Shown here in pieces: positions 32,998 to 44,069 of a stretch of DNA of 64,000 nt (position 1 is its first letter; every line of letters begins with the position of its first letter). A program made the translations under genes and the position numbers. Under the pieces are notes generated by a model, which saw only the letters and a program-made list of their open reading frames with translations, did not search any database and was not told where the DNA came from. This DNA comes from Whalleya microplaca (Eukaryota; Ascomycota; Sordariomycetes; Xylariales; Xylariaceae), in assembly GCA_022497155.1 (NCBI GenBank), contig MU385766.1, positions 124,001 to 188,000 on the forward strand, read 5' to 3'.

Positions 32998-35726
32998 TCA
33001 CTGCGCCACGCCCCTTCATTGTCTATCATCTATGCAAATTATGGATAATGATACATGTAGTAGATAGAGAATGTCTTCTGCACATGGCAGCTCATGAGTG
33101 CGTACTGATGGAGGATGATTGATAATAACATACTTAGCTGACCAGGTTAAAGATTACGTGCAGTCTGCGCCGCGGAATAGCTTAAGTTGGGCGCTAGGAG
33201 CCGGCACGGATCTCGCCTTATTGCACCATATATCTAGATCTAGTTACTGATCCTTCGCTCACTCGCTGCAAGGAGGCGGCTTGCTGTTTTGGCAAACCAC
33301 TGAAATGTTGCCCGATGACCTAAAACTGATAGGTGTGGAGGTTACATGCAGCCGATTTAGCGAGCCGGCGGTTGTGTTTGTTGTCTACGGTAGTACGGTT
33401 TACCTACTTCATGTTTTACTACAAGTATTGATGTATTCAATAGACATAACCCCGCAGGTGCTACCAAATAACACCTAGAGTGATAATGTTGATGTCGCTT
33501 GCCAGTCGACCCAGACTGCCTAGGTACGTATATCCAGGTATCCGAGCAAGTGCTTCGAATGTGTAACGTACGTATTGAACGTGAGGACCGTTGGGCTCTA
33601 ACACAGTTGTATCTTGCGTTTGTTGGCAATTCCTGGATTCTTGCTATTGATTGTATTGTTTGGAGGAGGCGGCACCAATCGACCTGGGTATCACAATAAT
33701 TAATTGTCATGATGGATGCAGACTGTTCTACTTGGTGTTGCCACCTGCACCTTACGATACCTACCTTACAGTATGACAGGCCTTGGAGGAAGGGTGTTGA
33801 AAACTACGTACATACTAGTTAGTAAACTCTACGTAACAAGTTTGGCAGCTTGGCTACTGCTATCTGATTCGTAGCCCCTGAAACTAGTGTTGTTTCGCAG
33901 GTTGGAACCCTGCCAGCTGACCCGAGCTTGTGAGCCTCGCAGGACGGTAGAAAAAATCCATGTCAGGGGTTTGAACCCTATTCCTCATGCTCTGAGTGGC
34001 TACGACGGACTAACATTCTAGAGGCTGAAAACGCCCCTTTGTTCTCGACGTCTGGTCACTTTACGACGTGCACACCTACCAAAAGAACAAATTACCGTTG
34101 TTTCTCGACGGAACCCCTGATCATCCCATGATGGCATCCATCGAGTAGTTTCTCCCACTTTGTACATACATACGTATGTAAGGTAGTTATCCCTGATTAT
34201 ATGGCCCAGAGATATAGTACAGCATCATCGGAAGTCTTTTACCTACTGTAGGCAACCTTCTGATTAGTGGCCGGTACTACCCTAATCGGGCAGTTAGGTC
34301 GGCAGCTAAGTAGAAGTAGACGGTATGCAGGTGGCTTCACTTACACGCGACCTACACACCGAGGTCTCAGCGCTACTTGACTGCAACGATAGGGAAACCC
34401 CCCTTAGAATTGGGACGACTGGATTTTCTCCTTTTGTCTATCTTATGGATACTTTCGGCACGGGTAGATAGCAAACGGCTGAAGCATTTTTCCTTCACTG
34501 CCGACCCTGAAATGTCCGTCGATCTACGACTTGTAGACTCAGTTCCTCCACCTATTCAAGACATGTAAGACTAGCCAGGGGCAGAGGAAAAGCGACAAAT
34601 ACTTGCGTACCCGCACAATGCAAACAACCCTTGTTATGCTTATCCGCGCAGCCCCAGTCTCTAATCCCACCTTCGGCCAAGACGAAACAGGCCAAAAAAA
34701 ATCATTCCAGCCTATCATTGCTTCTGAATGGCTTCTCCGTTTGCGACCCCTGCTCTTCCATACCCCACCCCTACGCAGTACAAGCCTCCATCCACGCTAT
34801 GCCTCGAAACTCACGATGGTAACTATGATGGCTGAGCTCTACTGGCTACGTTCCATCGAAGCTAAAGTGTGGGGTCTGCGATCTACATAGACTATGGGCT
34901 CTCAATGGGCCTTCTACTGCATGGTAACTAATATAAGTGCGTCTAGTGTGCGTCCACGGGAGGGAGCCGTGTTCTACATCGTTCTTCGTATATCCAATCG
35001 TTCACTCCTGTCTTTCGTTCCTGCAGCACTAAGTTGGTTGTGATCTTTTTCGCCATCATCTTGCATGACTAGTTGCTGCCTTCCATTCTTTCACTAGGTA
35101 TCCCTCGAGACTATAAACACTCTTTACCGTCGCCTCAAGTCGATCGTTTCGTTTCCTCTCTCGCTCACGCTAGCGGCAGCAGTCTTGACGACATCCTTTG
35201 CAACAGTCCTTCCTTCACTCACAGGCCAGGCCTTGTTTATCTTTTCGTTTCTTTGTTCCTAAACGCCCGGAGCATCACTATCCTTTGAGCCCAGCTCACG
35301 AAGAAACGCCCCGATCGATATCGTTCTCTTGTTGCAACTGATCATCTGCGCTCTGTTCCCCCTGTCAGAACAAAGCCGTGACTAGGTTAGTAATGCTGCC
35401 CTTTGTCTCGCTGCTTTGTCACCTGGACGCACAATAACCTTGTTCTGATGCCACGGCTTTGTCCTGGTCGAGGGCCATGGGGTGAACAATAAAGGCCATG
35501 TTCGAGACTTCTCGACTTGGCTCGTATTTCTTTTGTGTGTGACTCGGGCAAAGCCAGCGAGGCAATAGTATATAAACGATATGAAGGGTTAACTGACCGG
35601 AGACCCCATTTACTTTAGTCATATCAACATATCTGAGTATTTACTCATATCGATCTTCGATTCTTTTTTACAAACTTTCACAAGATATTATCGTCTGGAA
35701 CGAAACGTCTCGTCTCTCATTTCAAA
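32998..35726. other. Long intergenic region upstream of the LPMO gene
   Basis: About 2.7 kb from the transposon to the LPMO start. Open frames at 33281-33710, 34377-34568 and 34603-34890 on both strands match no family. The stretch from 34900 on is pyrimidine-rich and probably promoter and leader. A T-loop-like GGGGTTTGAACCC at 33966 is not part of a foldable tRNA. Confidence 0.5.
35569..35576 (+). promoter_or_regulatory. Candidate TATA box of the LPMO gene
   Basis: TATATAAA lies 151 bases upstream of the LPMO ATG and is followed by a leader rich in T and C. A TGACTC core (Gcn4/bZIP-like) lies just upstream at about 35540. The position suits a short-leader transcript, but there is no direct evidence. 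Confidence 0.4.
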
Positions 35727-36896
35727 ATGCTCAACGCAAAGGTTGCCTTTACTGCCGGGCTTATTGCCTCGGTCAGAGCCCACATGGTCATGACCAGCCC
35801 CAAGCCATTCAGTGGTACTCTCAGCAACTCCCCCCTTGACGCGGGTGGTGCCGATTTCCCTTGTAAATTTACCAGCGCTTACACCGCCTCCGAAGGCCCT
35901 GTCAACAGCTATCCTCTTGGATCTCAGCAGACACTCTCACTCATGGGCTCGGCCGTCCACGGCGGTGGTTCGTGCCAAGTTGTCCTTTCGTATGACAAGG
36001 CTCCCACCAAGGACAGTGTCTTCAAAGTTATTCACTCCATAGAGGGAGGGTGTCCCGCTAAGGATATGTCCAACAACTATCCCGAAGACCCTAACTTCAT
36101 TGATCCGTATACCTACGCGTACTCTATTCCCACCGATATCCCGGCTGGCGAGGCCACGATCGGGTGGACCTGGTTGAACCGTATTGGTAACCGCGAGTTC
36201 TACATGAACTGTGGTCGTGTACAGTTGACAGGAACGGGTGGCGACAAGGCCAACTTCGACAAACTGCCAGACATGGTCGTACTGAACATCGAAGGAAAGC
36301 CGACGACGACCGAGAACTATGACATCGTCTACAAGGACGCCGGATCCTCCGTTGAGAACAACGTCAAGAACTTCGGAGCTCAGCTTTGCGGCAACGATGG
36401 CTGTGACTCGCCACAACAGGACGGAAGCAAAGTTGCTGGAAACTCTGGCAGCTCGGGTTCATCGGCTGCTCCCGCCGCCAGTGCTCCATCAAGTGCTGCT
36501 CAGGCCGCCCCTTCAAGTACTCAAGGTGCTGATGCGGGCTCTGGCGGTGTTTTCATCACTGCCTCCGCCGGCGGCTCCGCGCCGACCTCAGCTGCCGCAG
36601 CCCCGACGACCACAGCCGCTGCCGAGGCTCCTGCCACAACTGCCGCTGCCCCCGCCTCAAGCCCCAGTAGCGATGCCGGCTCGGGCTCAAGCTCCGGATC
36701 GACAGCCGCTGGCTCCCCCTGCAGCCCCGAGGGTGCATTCGCATGCCACTCGACCAGCTTCCAGCAGTGCGCTTCAGGCCAGTGGTCGGCCGTCATGCAA
36801 GTGGCTGCGGGAACTACCTGCAAGGCCGGCCAAGGCACTCAGTTGAGCATTGCCGCGGCCAAGGGCAGACGCTGGGGTTTCTCTTTCCGCGCATAA
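35727..36896 (+). CDS. Secreted copper lytic polysaccharide monooxygenase, AA11-like, with C-terminal Cys-rich module
   Basis: Extracellular copper enzyme that oxidatively cleaves polysaccharides; AA11 members act on chitin. A single exon encodes 389 aa. An 18-residue signal peptide ends ASVRA, exposing His19 as the N-terminal copper ligand (HMVMTSPKPF). The second ligand of the histidine brace is probably His78 in GSAVHGGGS, and the axial residue lies in GNREFYMNC (F158/Y159). The catalytic domain runs to about residue 230, followed by a long Ala/Ser/Pro/Thr linker and a C-terminal block with four cysteines (SPCSPEGAFACH, QQCASGQWSAV, GTTCKAG), which resembles the X278-type module found on AA11 proteins and chitinases. 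The protein ends with a basic KGRRW tail. Chitin as substrate is inferred from the family. Confidence 0.82.
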   Translation: MLNAKVAFTAGLIASVRAHMVMTSPKPFSGTLSNSPLDAGGADFPCKFTSAYTASEGPVNSYPLGSQQTLSLMGSAVHGGGSCQVVLSYDKAPTKDSVFKVIHSIEGGCPAKDMSNNYPEDPNFIDPYTYAYSIPTDIPAGEATIGWTWLNRIGNREFYMNCGRVQLTGTGGDKANFDKLPDMVVLNIEGKPTTTENYDIVYKDAGSSVENNVKNFGAQLCGNDGCDSPQQDGSKVAGNSGSSGSSAAPAASAPSSAAQAAPSSTQGADAGSGGVFITASAGGSAPTSAAAAPTTTAAAEAPATTAAAPASSPSSDAGSGSSSGSTAAGSPCSPEGAFACHSTSFQQCASGQWSAVMQVAAGTTCKAGQGTQLSIAAAKGRRWGFSFRA

Positions 36897-37515
36897 ATGC
36901 GCACTTCTCTGAGAGAAGCTATGTCATGACGGGTACGGATTGGAAAGGGACGTTGGAGATAGACCGGATACCACTTTGAGGCTTGGCGTTTTTTGTCTGA
37001 TTTCCATCCTGACCTGCTAGGTCGACTTCTGTAACATTATCCATTTTATCTTCTAACGTTGTACATACTACACTTACACTGGACTCTACAAGACTCTGGC
37101 AGCATGAACCGGTTACCGCACAATACAAACATGTCTTTGTAAAACTTTATTGCTTCTTCTGTGATATGCATTCATTGTAAATTACCAGTAGATATATGTA
37201 TTCCGTACTCGTAAATACCTATGTTCGATTCTTCATATCTTGTAAATCCGTAGTGCCACTTACTAACTTTTTAGACTACCAAGGGTGTGTTACGCTGTGG
37301 GGCTAGGCTGCTAGGCTCAGATTCATCATTTGAGAATGCCAAGGGGACTCTGCTATCGATAACGAATGATGTCTTATCTGCTTACGTACATAATCATCCC
37401 AAACCTTGGCATTTTGGTATGAACGCCGCAGCGTAAATTACATATCATCCTTTCGGCTTCTTACCAGATTTCCAAATCCCAGTATACTTCCCGCACCGCA
37501 GAGAAAGAGGTAGCC
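36897..37515. other. Intergenic between LPMO and ESS2
   Basis: About 620 bases holding the LPMO 3' region and the ESS2 promoter. No other coding pattern or repeat is seen. Confidence 0.5.
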
Positions 37516-38847
37516 ATGGAGAATAACGCAAACAACTCATCCGCTCTCGTTCGCAAGAGAAGTGATATGGAGCTAATGCCTCCCCCACCGGCTCCGAAAC
37601 GGATCAAGAGACCCAAAAAGGTCCTCGATGAAGACAGCTACACAGATGCGCTGTCCCAGATCATCGCACGAGATTTCTTCCCGGGGCTTCTAGAGAGCGA
37701 AATGCAACAAGAATACCTGGACGCAGTTGAGTCGAAGGATGAAGCATGGATATCGAGCGCAAGCCGGCGACTCCATCAGGTTATGACTCCCGGTCGGCAG
37801 AGAACAAAGAGGGGGACATCACTGGCACCAGGCGCGCAAACCCCGAGAGGTTTCGTTGGCGACACTCCTGTATCTGTATCTGCCGGATCTACCGCGACAG
37901 TTCTGGAAGAGAAGGCCGAGATCAACACGGACATGAGCCTAGGTGCCTTTCAATCCAAGTACACGAGCGAGGACAACGAAAGCTTCTATAAACTTCTCGA
38001 CAAACAGAACTCCAAGCGAGCCGAGAAATATGCGTGGCTATGGTCGGGGAACAAGCTGCCTTCAAACATGATGCTGAAACAGAAGGAAATCGAGGCGAAG
38101 TTGATGGAGAAACGGAGTCTGATCGATGATGGATTCGAGAGGGAGCTGCTAGCGATCAAGGATCGAGAGGAGAAACCCGCCCAATGTGAAACCTGGAAGT
38201 CGATGCCAAATAATTCCTTGATGTTCAATCCCGAAAGCATAGAAGACAGCATGGAAACAAGGATACAAAAGGCGGAAACCGAGTCTCGCGCCGCTCCTAA
38301 GGGCGTAAACTACCCGAACACCAGGCTAGCGGTACCTAAAATCAGCGAGGACGAATCCGTACCATCATCACCATCACTTTCTGCCGTGCGAGACGCCATA
38401 GCGGGAAAGCGGAGGGAAGGCGAGATCGACTCGACTGTTACGGGGAATGAAACCCCAAGAGTCAACGGATATGCATTCGTGGATGACGAGGAGCCCGAGT
38501 ACGAGCAGCCAGCAGCACCGAAGATTGACCTTGGTCCTGGCGATTCTACCCCGAACCCATTCATCATCAAGGAACAAAGTAAGAGAGAGGCGCTCCATCA
38601 TCGCATGGTCGACCGGATCTCCCAGTCCAAGAGGACGTCCTCCAAGGTTGGCATGACGGGAAAAGTCGATAAGACGCCGGTACCCAGATTTCCAAGCAGC
38701 CCTCGCGTCACAGGCGGTCTCACACCCGCTGCACAAAGGCTCTGGAGTAAGATTGGAGGCTCCGGTGGAAGTACCCCTCGGACGCCATTTGGACAAGGCA
38801 CACCGATGAGAGGCAAGGGTTCCAAATTGAAGCAGGTGTCGAAATAA
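37516..38847 (+). CDS. ESS2: Splicing factor Ess2 (Es2/DGCR14/Bis1 family)
   Basis: Nuclear protein of the Es2 family, found in late (C-complex) spliceosomes. Single exon, 443 aa. The conserved start of the family is clear: KVLDEDSYTDALSQIIARDFFPGLL at residues about 36-60, followed by a MTPGRQRTKRGTS segment. The block FQSKYTSEDNESFYKLLDKQN and the KYAWLWSGN motif in the middle are diagnostic. A central charged region (residues about 190-250) is probably helical. The C-terminus carries a LTPAAQRLWSKIG-like conserved motif followed by basic, Gly/Ser-rich residues. No introns are needed. SAD1, a tri-snRNP protein, follows on the same strand after 432 bases. Confidence 0.93.
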   Translation: MENNANNSSALVRKRSDMELMPPPPAPKRIKRPKKVLDEDSYTDALSQIIARDFFPGLLESEMQQEYLDAVESKDEAWISSASRRLHQVMTPGRQRTKRGTSLAPGAQTPRGFVGDTPVSVSAGSTATVLEEKAEINTDMSLGAFQSKYTSEDNESFYKLLDKQNSKRAEKYAWLWSGNKLPSNMMLKQKEIEAKLMEKRSLIDDGFERELLAIKDREEKPAQCETWKSMPNNSLMFNPESIEDSMETRIQKAETESRAAPKGVNYPNTRLAVPKISEDESVPSSPSLSAVRDAIAGKRREGEIDSTVTGNETPRVNGYAFVDDEEPEYEQPAAPKIDLGPGDSTPNPFIIKEQSKREALHHRMVDRISQSKRTSSKVGMTGKVDKTPVPRFPSSPRVTGGLTPAAQRLWSKIGGSGGSTPRTPFGQGTPMRGKGSKLKQVSK

Positions 38848-39279
38848 AAATCGATCACTTAACATGATTATGAAGCATTACGAATACTATGATACCCCCT
38901 TGAATATAATGAAATTCAAATGTAACATGCTACTTACACGCAATGAGAACTTAGCCATTTTTAAGTGCAATTTGTGAGACATATTTATAAATCTGATACT
39001 ACAATTTTCAGGGGAGTTTAAAGCAGCATAATGGCTATCAGAATATCGTAAGCTTTATTGTAGATATCTATGCGGCTATGGTTGGTTCTTGGGTGGCGTG
39101 TCGTGGAGGGGCATAAGGTGATGTAAATGAACTAAAATAATTTAGAGCTCAGCTTTTGAATGCCTGTCGCAAACCAGAGCTCCCCCAAACTTCAACCTTG
39201 CAGAATATAGTAAACAGAGCTCCCGCAACCTCAACGCCAACATCCAGACACGAAGTCGAACCTCTAGTTTCATGCTATA
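38848..39279. other. Intergenic between ESS2 and SAD1
   Basis: 432 bases, AT-rich near ESS2. A short imperfect direct repeat beginning AGAGCTCCC (about 39177 and 39217) lies just upstream of SAD1. Nothing else is seen. Confidence 0.5.
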
Positions 39280-40893
39280 ATGCCCAAAAGACAAGCTTCG
39301 GAAGCTCTTGAGGAGCTGCATGGAGTTGACTCGCCTGCATCCAAAAAGTCGCGATTCGACGAAGGTCCGGAACTAAATGGCAACGGTACCTCGATATCAA
39401 ACCTCAAACTAGATGATGCACCTGCTCACGAACAAGACGAGGATGACGACGAATTCGATGACGAGCCTTCGAAGGCACCTATACGGCAATCGGCGCCTAC
39501 TGAAGGGTATGATGACCTCTACCTAGACACGATAGATCGCAACGTGCTCGACTTCGATTTCGAAAAGTTATGTTCCATCAGTCTATCGAACATTAACGTC
39601 TACGCTTGCCTCGTCTGCGGCAAATACTACCAAGGCCGAGGACCGAAATCCCATGCATACTTCCATTCGCTCGACGACGGACACCATGTATTCATCAACA
39701 TGGAGACACAAAAAGTTTACGTGCTGCCGGAAGGCTACGAAGTCAAGAGCAAGTCCTTAAGCGACATCAAATACGTGTCCGACCCTAGGTACACGAAGCA
39801 GGAGGTGATGGAGTTGGATCGCAAGCCTAGGACCGCGTGGACACTTGGTGGGAAGGAGTACACGCCGGGCTTTGTGGGAATGAACAACATCAAGGAAAAC
39901 GACTACCTCAACGTCGTAGTCCAGGCGATGTCGCATGTTGCACCGTTGCGGAACTACTTCTTACTGGAAGACCTCTCCTCTCGGCCTGAGCTTGTCAAGC
40001 GATGCGGGATTCTGTTCCGCAAGATCTGGAACCCCCGCGCCTTCAAGAATCACGTATCGCCACACGAACTCCTGCAAGAGATCTCGTTGAAATCCAATAA
40101 GAGATTCACGCTGACAGTGCAGTCCGATCCGGTCGAGTTCTTGTCATGGTTCCTCAACAATTTGCATCTGGGACTCGGTGGAAGCAAGACAAAGCCGGGA
40201 AGCAGTATCATACAACGCATATTTCAGGGGAAGCTGAAGGTGGAGTCCCAAGCTATCACAGCCAAGGCAGATGCCGGCGACCGGTTACGATTCGAGGAGG
40301 CAGCAGAGGTCAAAACGGACATCAACCGCTTCCTACTCCTCACCCTCGACCTGCCCCCCGCGCCCCTATTCCAAGACGAACTCGAGCGCAACATCATTCC
40401 CCAGGTCCCCCTAACGACGATCCTGTCCAAGTACGACGGCATGAAGGCCCAGGAACACCTGGCGCAACGGAAGCGATACCGCCTGATGCACCCGCTGCCG
40501 CCGTACCTCATCTTTCACGTCAAGCGGTTCTCGACAAACAAGTTTGTCTCGGAGCGCAACCCCACGATCGTCACCTTCGACGCGCGCGTCGGCCTCGACG
40601 TGTCACCATATGTCGAGCCCAGTCCCGCCGACCACCCCCCAGGCGACCCGATCTGGTACGACCTCGTGGCGAACGTCACGCACGAGGCCGTGCGAGCGAA
40701 GGAGGACGTGGCCGACTCGGGCGAGGAGCGGAAGACGTGGAAGGTGCAGCTCAAGGACAAGGGACGGGACGAGTGGGTGGTGTGCCAGGACCTCTTTGTC
40801 GAGGAGACGCAGAAGGAGCTCCTGTACCTTGGCGAGTCGTACTTGCAGGTCTGGGAACGGCGACGGGATCCGAAGGGGAAACGGAGGTCTTGA
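39280..40893 (+). CDS. SAD1: Sad1/USP39-type tri-snRNP protein (inactive ubiquitin protease fold)
   Basis: Spliceosomal protein needed for U4/U6.U5 tri-snRNP stability. Single exon, 537 aa. An acidic N-terminus (residues 1-75) leads into a UBP-type zinc finger: CSISLSN, YACLVCGKYYQGRG and SHAYFHSLDDGHHVFIN supply the Cys and His ligands. A USP-fold domain follows at about 200-530, starting GFVGMNNIKENDYLNVVVQAM. In active proteases the box reads GNTCYxN; here Asp replaces the catalytic Cys (ENDYLN), so the protein should be catalytically dead, as is known for this family. The conserved DPVEFLSWFLNNLH and LIFHVKRFSTNKF blocks are present. The 3' half is strongly GC-rich at third positions, which creates long shadow frames. 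Confidence 0.95.
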   Translation: MPKRQASEALEELHGVDSPASKKSRFDEGPELNGNGTSISNLKLDDAPAHEQDEDDDEFDDEPSKAPIRQSAPTEGYDDLYLDTIDRNVLDFDFEKLCSISLSNINVYACLVCGKYYQGRGPKSHAYFHSLDDGHHVFINMETQKVYVLPEGYEVKSKSLSDIKYVSDPRYTKQEVMELDRKPRTAWTLGGKEYTPGFVGMNNIKENDYLNVVVQAMSHVAPLRNYFLLEDLSSRPELVKRCGILFRKIWNPRAFKNHVSPHELLQEISLKSNKRFTLTVQSDPVEFLSWFLNNLHLGLGGSKTKPGSSIIQRIFQGKLKVESQAITAKADAGDRLRFEEAAEVKTDINRFLLLTLDLPPAPLFQDELERNIIPQVPLTTILSKYDGMKAQEHLAQRKRYRLMHPLPPYLIFHVKRFSTNKFVSERNPTIVTFDARVGLDVSPYVEPSPADHPPGDPIWYDLVANVTHEAVRAKEDVADSGEERKTWKVQLKDKGRDEWVVCQDLFVEETQKELLYLGESYLQVWERRRDPKGKRRS

Positions 40894-41625
40894 GAGGAGC
40901 ATGAGGGTTGATGAAGGGGGGACAGAGGGATTGTATCATACTCTAATCGAGTACGTTTCGTGCCCCATATTCTGCCTTTGGTAAGGTGAAAATGAGTCTG
41001 TTCAATATAGCAATACTGTGTTTATGAGACACAGCTGTGTAGGTAATAATTATATTCTGCACATCATTGCATGTACTCACTATTTGCCATCTATGCTTCC
41101 AGGTTGTATAGGTTGGTTCTCTCGCTAAAGAATGAGGCGCCATACTGAAAAGTCCTTGTTATAATACAGAAAACTCACCTGCAAAGACCTCGTGCAAAAA
41201 GTTTCATATAATCCATAACTTAGACTTTGATTTTGTAAATGAAACCAGCTAGTATAAACGATCTTGTCCAACAAGCTTACAGAGCTTAGTACAATTGAGT
41301 AAATGAGCATGAACCTGTATTAGCAACTATTTAGCTGCCTATCTCAAACTTACACAGTTTTTACTATTCTATTATCGACAACTCATACATGGCGACTATA
41401 GTCTAAGTTAGACGCCTCTAGACTAGGTCCACTTTTCTTTATATGTATGCATCCTGGCCCGGATATTGATGTACCTCGTGTTGCACCTTATTAGGTAATG
41501 GGGCTTGAAGCTCATGCATGAGAGGTCTGAAACCTTAAGCTACGGTAGATCAGGTCTATCTATTCCGACCTCTAGTTTTACAGCCACGATGATATGAGTT
41601 TCAACCAAGTACACCAACCATCAAT
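40894..41625. other. Intergenic, no clear gene
   Basis: About 730 AT-rich bases between SAD1 and the methyltransferase gene. No coding pattern is seen; the base composition changes sharply at the GC-rich coding sequence on both sides. Confidence 0.5.
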
Positions 41626-42995
41626 ATGAATATCGGTAAGCAAGCAAGACACCGCCTCCACGATCTACCTAGGCGCTACTAACCCAAGCTTTTGCTCCCT
41701 TGAAAAGCAACGGCACAAGACTGGCTCCTCGACAACGGCTACCTCCCGCACGCCGTGATCCGGCTCGGGATCCGGCGGCAGCTGGCCCAGCGGCTGGCGG
41801 AGATCGCGTCGTCGACGCTCGCCGCCGACGTCGAGCGCAAGATGCGCTACCTGGCGCTGCTGCGCACGCGGCCCATCGCCGTCGAGACGGCCGCCGCCAA
41901 CGCGCAGCACTACGAGGTCGGCACGGGCGTCCTCGTCGGCATGCTCGGCCCCCGCATGAAGTACTCGTGTGCGCTGTACCCCAAGGGCGGCGAGACGCTC
42001 GCCCAGGCCGAGGTCGCCATGCTGGCTACGTATGTCGAGAAGGCCGGGCTGGTGGATGGGATGAGGATTTTGGATCTGGGGTAAGTTGTGGCAGTTTTTG
42101 GCTCTGTCGAGGTGCCTGCTAGCGAGTGAGGTTCAGTGAGATTGAGTGAGCGGACCAATGATGAGCTGACTGATATATATCGCGAAGGTGCGGCTGGGGC
42201 TCGGGCGCCTTGTATTTTGCAGAGGTGTTGCCTAATTCTGAGGTTGTGGCGTTCTCGAACTCGAGGACGCAGAAGGAGTATATCGATGGCAAGGCCAAGG
42301 AGAAGGGCCTGACGAATCTGACGGTCATCACCGGGAACGTGGTGGATTACGAGTTCGAAAAGGAGAGCTTCGATCGGGTGGTATCGATAGAGGTAAGACT
42401 GCCAGCGCTACTGCAACTCACATGGTGTGTCTTGTTTTCATTGCTGACGTATTTCAAGCTGTTCGAGCACATGAAGAACTACGAGGCACTCATGGCGAAA
42501 GTCGCAAGGGCTTTGAAGCCGGGCGGCAAGCTATTTGTACACATCTTCAATCATAAAAACACCCCTTACGATTACGAGGAGGGGTGGATGACCGAGCACT
42601 TCTTCACCGGCGGCACTATGCCGTCCGCAGATCTATTGCTCTATTTCCAGAAAGACCTCAACATTGAGCAGCAGTGGTGGGTCAACGGAAACCATTACTC
42701 AAAGACCTGCGAGGTGAGTTCTTTTCTGGATAGTAGTCTACTGCTTAGGAATATATTCCAGGTGATTCCTCTAAGCTGCGTACTGACGTGGTCACAGGAC
42801 TGGCTTTCCAACATGATAGAAAACAAAAAGCAGATATGGCCTCATCTGGTAGAGACGTACGGTGAGCAGAATGCCAACATGTGGTACAACCGGTGGCAGA
42901 TATTTTATATGGCTTGCTCGGAATTGTTTGCCTATGAAGGCGGGGACACCTGGGGCGTCTCCCACTATCTCTTTGAGAAGCCAAAACCGACGTAG
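41626..42995 (+). CDS. CFA-synthase-like SAM methyltransferase
   Basis: SAM-dependent methyltransferase of the cyclopropane fatty acid synthase superfamily, closest in pattern to the coclaurine N-methyltransferase-like branch. Five exons: 41626-41635, 41708-42080, 42188-42392, 42459-42713 and 42798-42995, giving 346 aa. The first exon has only ten bases (MNI plus one base). The SAM-binding motif I, ILDLGCGWGSG, lies at about residues 123-133 and is split by an intron. It is followed by VVAFSNSRTQKEYI, the acidic VSIELFEHM motif and LKPGGKLFVHIFNHK. The region after residue 210, EEGWMTEHFFTGGTMPS and NGNHYSKTCEDWL, matches the lipid/amine-binding part of this branch. Exon 2 is unusually GC-rich, while the introns and flanks are AT-rich. 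The substrate is unknown; no membrane segment or signal peptide is seen. Confidence 0.88.
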
Positions 42996-44069
42996 TATAA
43001 CACCGTAGTATGAGATACAATGCATAGAGTGATGGATGAGTTAGTCCCTTGTATTGGCCCACAACTTCTATCATCTTAAGGCTGTCGCATTTGCTGTATT
43101 CACATGCCCTCGCAATCATGGTATCTGCCGCACATCGCACCATGGATCGAACACAACCATCTCCGCCGTAGTGTTTATGATTTAGTGATCCCAAGGATGC
43201 TTCCAGCCGAGTAATACCGGGCCTAGATATCGTAAGTAACATATCGCCCGCTCGGGTTCGAGGTCAATTACCGTCTTTCCTCGCTCGGTACATCAGCTGA
43301 CAAATAGTTAGCAAGAGATACAGGTATAAGGAGCAAAAGCCCTCACGAAGAACCACATGCTTGCACCAAGAGCAGTGCCCGTGTATTTGTATATGCGTTG
43401 ACTGCCGCCAGCCATTGTGTTGGAATCTGGTGGTAGTCAGTTCAAGTATCAATTGCTTTGAATTGAACTATGCGAGAGCCATACATTTCTGACCGTCAGA
43501 GAAGGTAAAAGCGTGTAGATGCCGAACTGAGTCGCCGGCGAGTCTGAAGTTGGATTGATGCACGTCGTGGGATTGCACCTCAACCTACGGTTGTATGCTG
43601 AGATGGATGGACGGAGCTCGGAACCTTAGATAGCAGGCAAGCTCCGAAGAATATCCGTCATTGGTGGAACCATGCACTTATGTAAGTGCGAAGGATGGGT
43701 ACGTGCATGTACTGTGTACCTTAGGTATGTATGTATGTACCTAGGTAACTATTGCCTGTGCAGCGCCCGCATCTGACTACGCTAAGTACTGGAGTAGGTA
43801 TCTATCTGAAGCTGCTAAGAATATTCAAATGTTCCAACTTACCTTCACTCCCTTATTATTCATACATGCGCTGTTCTGCGTTTGTTTACGAGGAACAGGG
43901 ACTAATTCCACAATGCGCCCAGGTTTTCTCATAATCTAAGTTTCTTCACTGAAAAACTGGCTTGTTGCCTTATTGCCATGTCAAGTTTTCCGACAAATCA
44001 TTAACTCTACCAACTTCTTAGACGATTCTTCCATCGTCGCCATCGCGTCACCAACTAACGACTTCAGCC
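42996..44069. other. Intergenic, no clear gene
   Basis: About 1.1 kb between the methyltransferase and BUR1. At 43723-43746 there is a TAGGTATGTATGTATGTACCTA tract, an imperfect palindrome of the recurring TAGGTA type. The last 100 bases are T/C-rich leader sequence. Confidence 0.5.

Noticed and set aside
33961..33985. T-loop-like GGGGTTTGAACCC suggesting a tRNA
   Set aside because: No acceptor stem, D arm or anticodon arm can be folded around it on either strand.
36319..36846. 175-codon frame over the LPMO linker
   Set aside because: Shadow produced by the Ala/Pro/Ser-rich linker in another frame.
40146..40904. 252-codon frame overlapping SAD1
   Set aside because: Arg/Pro-rich shadow in another frame of a GC-rich gene; SAD1 similarity is in the other frame.
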